Below are positions 59,605 through 64,000 of a DNA stretch of 64,000 bases, piece after piece (the first letter of the stretch is position 1; every line of letters starts with the position of its first letter). The stretch lies in assembly GCA_025963775.1 (NCBI GenBank), contig JAOQAD010000019.1, positions 1 through 64,000 of the forward strand. The letters run 5' to 3'. The DNA comes from Bacteroidota bacterium. Lineage in GTDB: Bacteria > Bacteroidota > Bacteroidia > 2-12-FULL-35-15. Below the pieces are notes generated by a model, which ran no database searches, was not told where the DNA came from, and was given only the letters and a program-made list of their open reading frames with translations. Both the position numbers and the translations under genes were made by a program.

Positions 59605-61656
59605 TTATTGCTTCAATAGTTTTTCATAAAATTGTTTGCCGTCATTTCCTTTGTTTTTTACGTTGAGAAAATAAATTCCTGCAGGCTGTGCGCCGAGGTC
59701 AATTTCTGATGTCATGCCGATGATCTCCGAGCTGTAGATCAGATCACCTACAGTATTGTAAACTTTCAGCTCTGAATTTTCAGCTCCTGCGTTCGAGATC
59801 CGGTATCTGCCTGTTGATGGGTTCGGGTACACATTGATCCTTACAGACTCCGGATTTTTAACTCCTGTGATCTCTGCGAGTGATCGGCGCCAGACTCCGC
59901 CACTGTCGGTTCCGGCAAAGATATCGGTTCCGCTCACCGCCATCGCATACGCTATGGTGTTCGCCGAGAAGCCTGAATTAACGGGCATCCAGGAGCTGCC
60001 ATTGTCGAGGGTAAGATAAATGCCGTCTTCTGTTCCTGCATATACCTCAGGCCCATTGCTGACCATTGAATTGATCACGTCGGAGCCTGCACGTCCCGAA
60101 TTTACAGGGTTCCAGGTCGTTCCATTATCAGTCGACAAAAACACACCGCCTTCTGTTCCTGCAAAAACATTGCTTCCGCTGAAGGTGAAGGAGCGCACGA
60201 TAGGGTTTGAAAGCCCTGTGTTCACTTCTGTCCAGGTACTTCCATTGTCGGTGGATAAAAACGCGCCGCCGAAGAAAGTTCCCGCAAACATATTGGAACC
60301 GTTGATCGCGATCGTGAGCATATTCTGCGTTGTTAAGCCTGTGTTTACAGGCGACCAGCTGGCCCCGTTATCGGTGGAGATAAACACACCAGCTCCGTAT
60401 GTTCCTGCAAAAATCCCCGCGGCATTCACCGCGATGGTTGTTACCTGCAGATTGGTAAGGCCTGTGTTGGAGGCTGTCCAGTTGTTTCCGCTGTCGGCAG
60501 ACACAAACACACCTGCATCTGTTCCTGCAAATAGCGTGGTGCCGTTCAGTGCCAGCGTACGCACATAGCGGCTGTTCAAGCCGTTATTGGCTTCTGTCCA
60601 GGTGTTGCCATCGTTGCCGGAGCGGAAAATGCCTAAATAATCGGTGCCGGCATAAATATTGGAACCCTCTACCAGCAAGGAAAAGACAACCGTAGTGGTG
60701 ATCCCGTTATTTTTGATCGTCCAGGAGCTGCCGCTGTTGGTGGAAAGAAAAGCGCCGCCGTCTGTTCCCGCAAACACATCCGTTCCGCTCAGGGCAAGTG
60801 CATGAATATACGTGTTGGCCATGCCCGTGCTGGAATTGCTCCAGGTGGAGCCATTGTCGGTCGACAGGAACAATCCCGTTGCAGTTGCCGCGTACAGCGT
60901 GCTTCCGCTGATCGCAATGTCTGCTATTGCGGGATGCGTGATCCCGCCATCATTGCTGAGGCCGGTATTGATTGCGTTCCATGTGCTGCCATTGTCAGCG
61001 GACATGAACATACCACTGTTGGTCCCCGCAAAAATGTTGCTTCCGCTGATCGCAAGGGCATTCACATGCGGATCGGTAAGTCCCGAAGTCATCAGGTTCC
61101 ATGTAAGTCCGTTGTCGGCCGACACTTCAACGCCGGTGCCATTGCCAACGAACATATTGCTTCCGCTGATGGCGATAGCGCCGGAAGCAAAGCCGATGCT
61201 GCCGGGCATGGCTGTCCAGGTGCTGCCGTTATCCGTTGATACAAAAAGTCCGTTTGACCCGGTGCCTGCATAAATGCTGCTTCCGTTGATCAGCAGGTGA
61301 CGTACATCAAGGCTTACAAGGCCTGTATTTGCCTGTGTCCAGGAACTGCCGTTATCCCCGGAAACGTAAACGCCGGAGCCGTAAGTGCCGATAAAAACCT
61401 TGCCACCGCCAATAGCAATGGCATTTACAGTAAGGTTGTTTGGCAGGCCACCGTTTGATGCATGCCAGTTAGTGCCATTGTCGGTTGTCAGGAATATGCC
61501 ATCGATGGTTCCTGCAAAGGTATTGGTTCCGTCGGAGGCCATGGAGAAGATGCTTCCGCCGTAGAGATTGCTCGTGGCTGTCCATTGCGCTTTTGCCTGG
61601 AAAATTCCGAGGATGATGAAGGCGAGCAGCATAATTGATCGTGTAGATATTTTCAT
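59605..61656 (-). CDS. Secreted beta-propeller (BNR/YCF48-like) protein with T9SS sorting domain
   Basis: 683 residues. Signal peptide MKISTRSIMLLAFIILGIFQ then AKA. About 13 repeats of roughly 43-48 residues carry cores like FAGTDAGVFVSADSGNNWTA and FLSTDNGSTWTEVNTGL, that is Asp-box (S-x-D-x-G-x-x-W) propeller blades, probably two propellers. The C-terminal 80 residues (INVYPNPSTGRYRISNAGAE ... AGIYFLNVKN) are a T9SS type A signal. Surface-exposed or released; ligand unknown. The blades have diverged in DNA but keep length. Confidence 0.87.
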   Translation of the reverse strand: MKISTRSIMLLAFIILGIFQAKAQWTATSNLYGGSIFSMASDGTNTFAGTIDGIFLTTDNGTNWHASNGGLPNNLTVNAIAIGGGKVFIGTYGSGVYVSGDNGSSWTQANTGLVSLDVRHLLINGSSIYAGTGSNGLFVSTDNGSTWTAMPGSIGFASGAIAISGSNMFVGNGTGVEVSADNGLTWNLMTSGLTDPHVNALAISGSNIFAGTNSGMFMSADNGSTWNAINTGLSNDGGITHPAIADIAISGSTLYAATATGLFLSTDNGSTWSNSSTGMANTYIHALALSGTDVFAGTDGGAFLSTNSGSSWTIKNNGITTTVVFSLLVEGSNIYAGTDYLGIFRSGNDGNTWTEANNGLNSRYVRTLALNGTTLFAGTDAGVFVSADSGNNWTASNTGLTNLQVTTIAVNAAGIFAGTYGAGVFISTDNGASWSPVNTGLTTQNMLTIAINGSNMFAGTFFGGAFLSTDNGSTWTEVNTGLSNPIVRSFTFSGSNVFAGTEGGVFLSTDNGTTWNPVNSGRAGSDVINSMVSNGPEVYAGTEDGIYLTLDNGSSWMPVNSGFSANTIAYAMAVSGTDIFAGTDSGGVWRRSLAEITGVKNPESVRINVYPNPSTGRYRISNAGAENSELKVYNTVGDLIYSSEIIGMTSEIDLGAQPAGIYFLNVKNKGNDGKQFYEKLLKQ

Positions 61657-61882
61657 GTGAATGGAGTTAAAGGTTAATTTACATTTTTCTTATTACGTTT
61701 TAATGCCAGGTTTTTTCATAACCTGCAATGGTTCATCCCAAAAAAAATATGCCTGTAATAAGTGAAAAATCCATTGCAAGGATCAATGGGAGTTGCAGCG
61801 AATGACAGGTTTCCCGGGCGAACCCCCGATCACATAATTGGGGGGAAATTTCAACAATATGTTCCCGTTCTTCAAAACACCT

Positions 61883-61890
61883 TATCTTTG
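61883..61890 (+). promoter_or_regulatory. -7 box before the last secreted protein gene
   Basis: TATCTTTG fits TAnnTTTG, 43 bases before the ATG. No clear -33 TTTG. The rest of the gap from 61657 is AT-rich with no gene, repeat or hairpin that I can support. Confidence 0.5.
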
Positions 61891-61932
61891 CGCCATTCAA
61901 TTAAAATAAATTAAAACTGAACTCCTGATTCT

Positions 61933-64000
61933 ATGAAAAAAATTTACTTTGCTTTTGCGTTAATGCTTTCTCTTGCCGGCACAAAAAACAGCTTCGGGCA
62001 ATGCGGACTTACTATTTCGCCTTCGGCCTCAACAGTGTGTTCCGGTGATGCAGTAACGCTTACTGCTACCGCCACTCCGCCTGTAAACGCTTCAACCCTT
62101 ACAACTACAATGGCGGCGGGGAACAACCACCGCGGTAATATGTTCGATATCACAGCGACCAACACCGTTACCATCAGCTCCTTTGATGCAAGCCCGATGG
62201 GGAATACAACCATTGCGGTGTATTATAAAACCGGCACTTATGCAGGCTTTGCCAATACTCCGGGGGCCTGGACGCTCATCGGTTCTGCAGCAGTTACTGC
62301 AATGCCTGCCGGAACGCCAACACCGGTGCCTGTAGCGGTGAATGTTACCATTCCGGCCGGACAGACCTACGCTTTCTATGTAACATCTACCAATACAGCT
62401 GTCAGCCTGAACTACACAGATGGAACAGCGGTTGGAGCAACATACGTAAGTGATGCCAACATTAATTTTAAACAAGGAGTAGGGCTTGAGTATCCGTTTA
62501 CTGCGGGAACCGGCTCTACGTTCTCGCCACGCGTATGGAATGGCGTGATCCACTATACAACTCCTGCCCCAACGCCTACCATTACTTACCTGTGGAATAC
62601 TTCGGCAGCCACTTCTGCCATCACTCCAACGGTGATCGCTTCTTCACAATACACAGTACAGGCATCTGTAACCGGTTGCCCGACCATGTATGACACGGTA
62701 GACATAGCTGTTTCCATCCCTGTAGTGAATGCCGGGAACGACACAGCAATCTGCGAGGGCTCAATGGCAACACTTTCGGCTTCCGGCGCAATAAGCTATA
62801 GCTGGAACAATGGCGTGTCCAATGGAGTGGGGTTCGCACCTTCTTCCACGATGAGCTACATGGTTACCGGTACTGATACATACGGATGTACAGCTACTGA
62901 TAACGTAACAGTGACAGTAAACACCCTTCCGAATGTGGATGCAGGTGCTTACACAAATGTTTGTAATGGATCTTCAGCCACATTATCCGGATCAGGAGCA
63001 GTTTCCTATACATGGGATAACGGTGTAACGGATGGCCTTTCATTTGTGCCAACAGCAACCATGCCCTATAATGTAACAGGTACCGATACAAACGGATGCT
63101 CTTCAACAGATACAGTAACAGTGAATGTACTGAGCCTCCCGGTTGTTGATGCAGGAGCAGACGCAACAATTTGCAGCGGATCTTCCATCATACTTTCCGG
63201 AAGCGGTGCAGTAAGCTATGCCTGGGATAACGGTGTAACGGACGGTGTTGCTTTTTCACCTGCTTCAACAATGAGCTACGAAGTTACAGGTACCGATGCA
63301 AACGGCTGTATGGATACAAATACTGTAATGATCACAGTAGATCCATTGCCTGTAGTAAGTGCAGGTACTGACCAGGCAGTATGTGCCGGTTCCGATGTAA
63401 CATTAACCGGAGCGGGAGCAACAAGCTATACCTGGAATAACGGTGTTACGGATGGAGTTGCATTCACAGCTTCTCCGGGCAGCTACATTGTTACCGGAAC
63501 CGATGCGAACGGTTGTTCTGCGAATGATACAATGATGCTTTCCATCAATACAGTGAATGTTGCCACCACTACCAGCGGTTTTGTAATTACGGCAGCTGCA
63601 GCAGGAACTGCTTCCTACCAGTGGATCGATTGCGGAACATCAACAGCGATCAGTGCTGAAACAAGCCAAAGCTATACAGTGACTGCAAACGGAGATTATG
63701 CGGTTGTTGTAACAGAAAACGGCTGCTCGGATACTTCTGCCTGTGTGCCGGTGATCATTGAAGGAATAGCGGATCTGAATGCTGCCGGCAGCTTGTCGGT
63801 TTTCCCGAACCCTAACAACGGAACATTTGTGATCACCGCAAATGCAGCAGGAGTTTACAGGATCGTAAACGAGCTTGGACAAACGATCCAAACCATTCGT
63901 TTAAATGCCGAAAACAATTATAGCTTTAACATGGAGCAGCTGAGCAGCGGGGTGTATTTCATCTCCGCGGAGAGTGGAAGTGGGAAAAGGATTGTTGTTA
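61933..64000 (+). CDS. Secreted Ig-like repeat protein with T9SS sorting domain (cut by the window end)
   Basis: Open from ATG 61933 to the last base, 689 codons. Signal peptide MKKIYFAFALMLSLAGTKNS then FGQ. Residues about 25-215 are a beta-sandwich (CSGDAVTLTATATPPV ... GQTYAFYVTSTNTAVSLNYT). Five or more Ig-like modules follow, with cores SYSWNNGVSNGV, SYTWDNGVTDGL, SYAWDNGVTDGV and SYTWNNGVTDGV. The C-terminus (LSVFPNPNNGTFVITANAAG ... YRIVNELGQTIQTIRL ... SSGVYFISAESGSGKRIVV) is a T9SS type A domain; only a few residues and the stop should lie beyond the edge. Confidence 0.85.
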   Translation, partial: MKKIYFAFALMLSLAGTKNSFGQCGLTISPSASTVCSGDAVTLTATATPPVNASTLTTTMAAGNNHRGNMFDITATNTVTISSFDASPMGNTTIAVYYKTGTYAGFANTPGAWTLIGSAAVTAMPAGTPTPVPVAVNVTIPAGQTYAFYVTSTNTAVSLNYTDGTAVGATYVSDANINFKQGVGLEYPFTAGTGSTFSPRVWNGVIHYTTPAPTPTITYLWNTSAATSAITPTVIASSQYTVQASVTGCPTMYDTVDIAVSIPVVNAGNDTAICEGSMATLSASGAISYSWNNGVSNGVGFAPSSTMSYMVTGTDTYGCTATDNVTVTVNTLPNVDAGAYTNVCNGSSATLSGSGAVSYTWDNGVTDGLSFVPTATMPYNVTGTDTNGCSSTDTVTVNVLSLPVVDAGADATICSGSSIILSGSGAVSYAWDNGVTDGVAFSPASTMSYEVTGTDANGCMDTNTVMITVDPLPVVSAGTDQAVCAGSDVTLTGAGATSYTWNNGVTDGVAFTASPGSYIVTGTDANGCSANDTMMLSINTVNVATTTSGFVITAAAAGTASYQWIDCGTSTAISAETSQSYTVTANGDYAVVVTENGCSDTSACVPVIIEGIADLNAAGSLSVFPNPNNGTFVITANAAGVYRIVNELGQTIQTIRLNAENNYSFNMEQLSSGVYFISAESGSGKRIVV

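Overview
The window is chromosomal DNA from a member of the Bacteroidota, probably an environmental lineage near the Chitinophagales or Flavobacteriales. Four things support this: secreted proteins with type IX secretion (T9SS) C-terminal signals, two proteins with gliding-motility-associated (CHU_C-like) C-termini, promoters of the TTTG-N19/20-TAnnTTTG type with little use of Shine-Dalgarno sites, and a Bacteroidota-style DNA repair gene set. I cannot name a genus. No plasmid, phage or intact insertion sequence is visible.

Layout. 0.15-3.4 kb: ligase-associated DEXH helicase and PdeM-like nuclease. 3.4-6.4 kb: one AT-rich gene for a 977-residue HEPN-like / STAND NTPase / helical repeat / cold-shock-domain protein, a candidate single-gene defence system. 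6.8-9.3 kb: ABC transporter with a LolA-like secreted protein whose signal peptide carries a dispersed repeat. 9.6-13.7 kb: CPD photolyase, ECF sigma factor, CarH-like B12/MerR regulator and lipB, which looks like a light-response group. 13.8-14.8 kb: sugar-phosphate isomerase. 14.9-26.6 kb: lysS, then a co-directional cell-surface glycan cluster (three large membrane proteins, methyltransferase, GT9 glycosyltransferase, GpsA). 26.8-34.3 kb: uvrC, a secreted PKD protein, the prs-rplY-pth housekeeping group, and an alkB-nfo repair pair.

35.2-41.4 kb: a tRNA-Leu(CAA) followed by a degenerate copy of its own 3' end and an AT-richer accessory stretch: ArsR-SRPBCC, Crp-like, DHFR-like, two gene remnants, and a MarR-controlled DoxX / membrane protein / cytochrome c / NAD(P)-binding group. 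This resembles an old tRNA-adjacent island without a surviving integrase. 41.7-55.8 kb: a 1482-residue adhesin-like protein with 240-bp tandem repeats, a Fic protein with palindromes in its promoter, two orphan genes, an M43 metalloprotease, a truncated thioesterase copy, and an ECF sigma / membrane-anchored protein / outer-membrane barrel cassette. 55.8-59.3 kb: a TetR-controlled thiolase-DinB-GNAT-thioesterase group with matching operators. 59.6 kb to the end: two T9SS cargo proteins, the last cut by the window edge.

Several families of dispersed intergenic repeats (motifs such as TTCTCGATAC with ACTCGAACTGACG, and a 25-bp perfect inverted repeat) are scattered through the first 27 kb. All calls come from reading the sequence; no database search was run.
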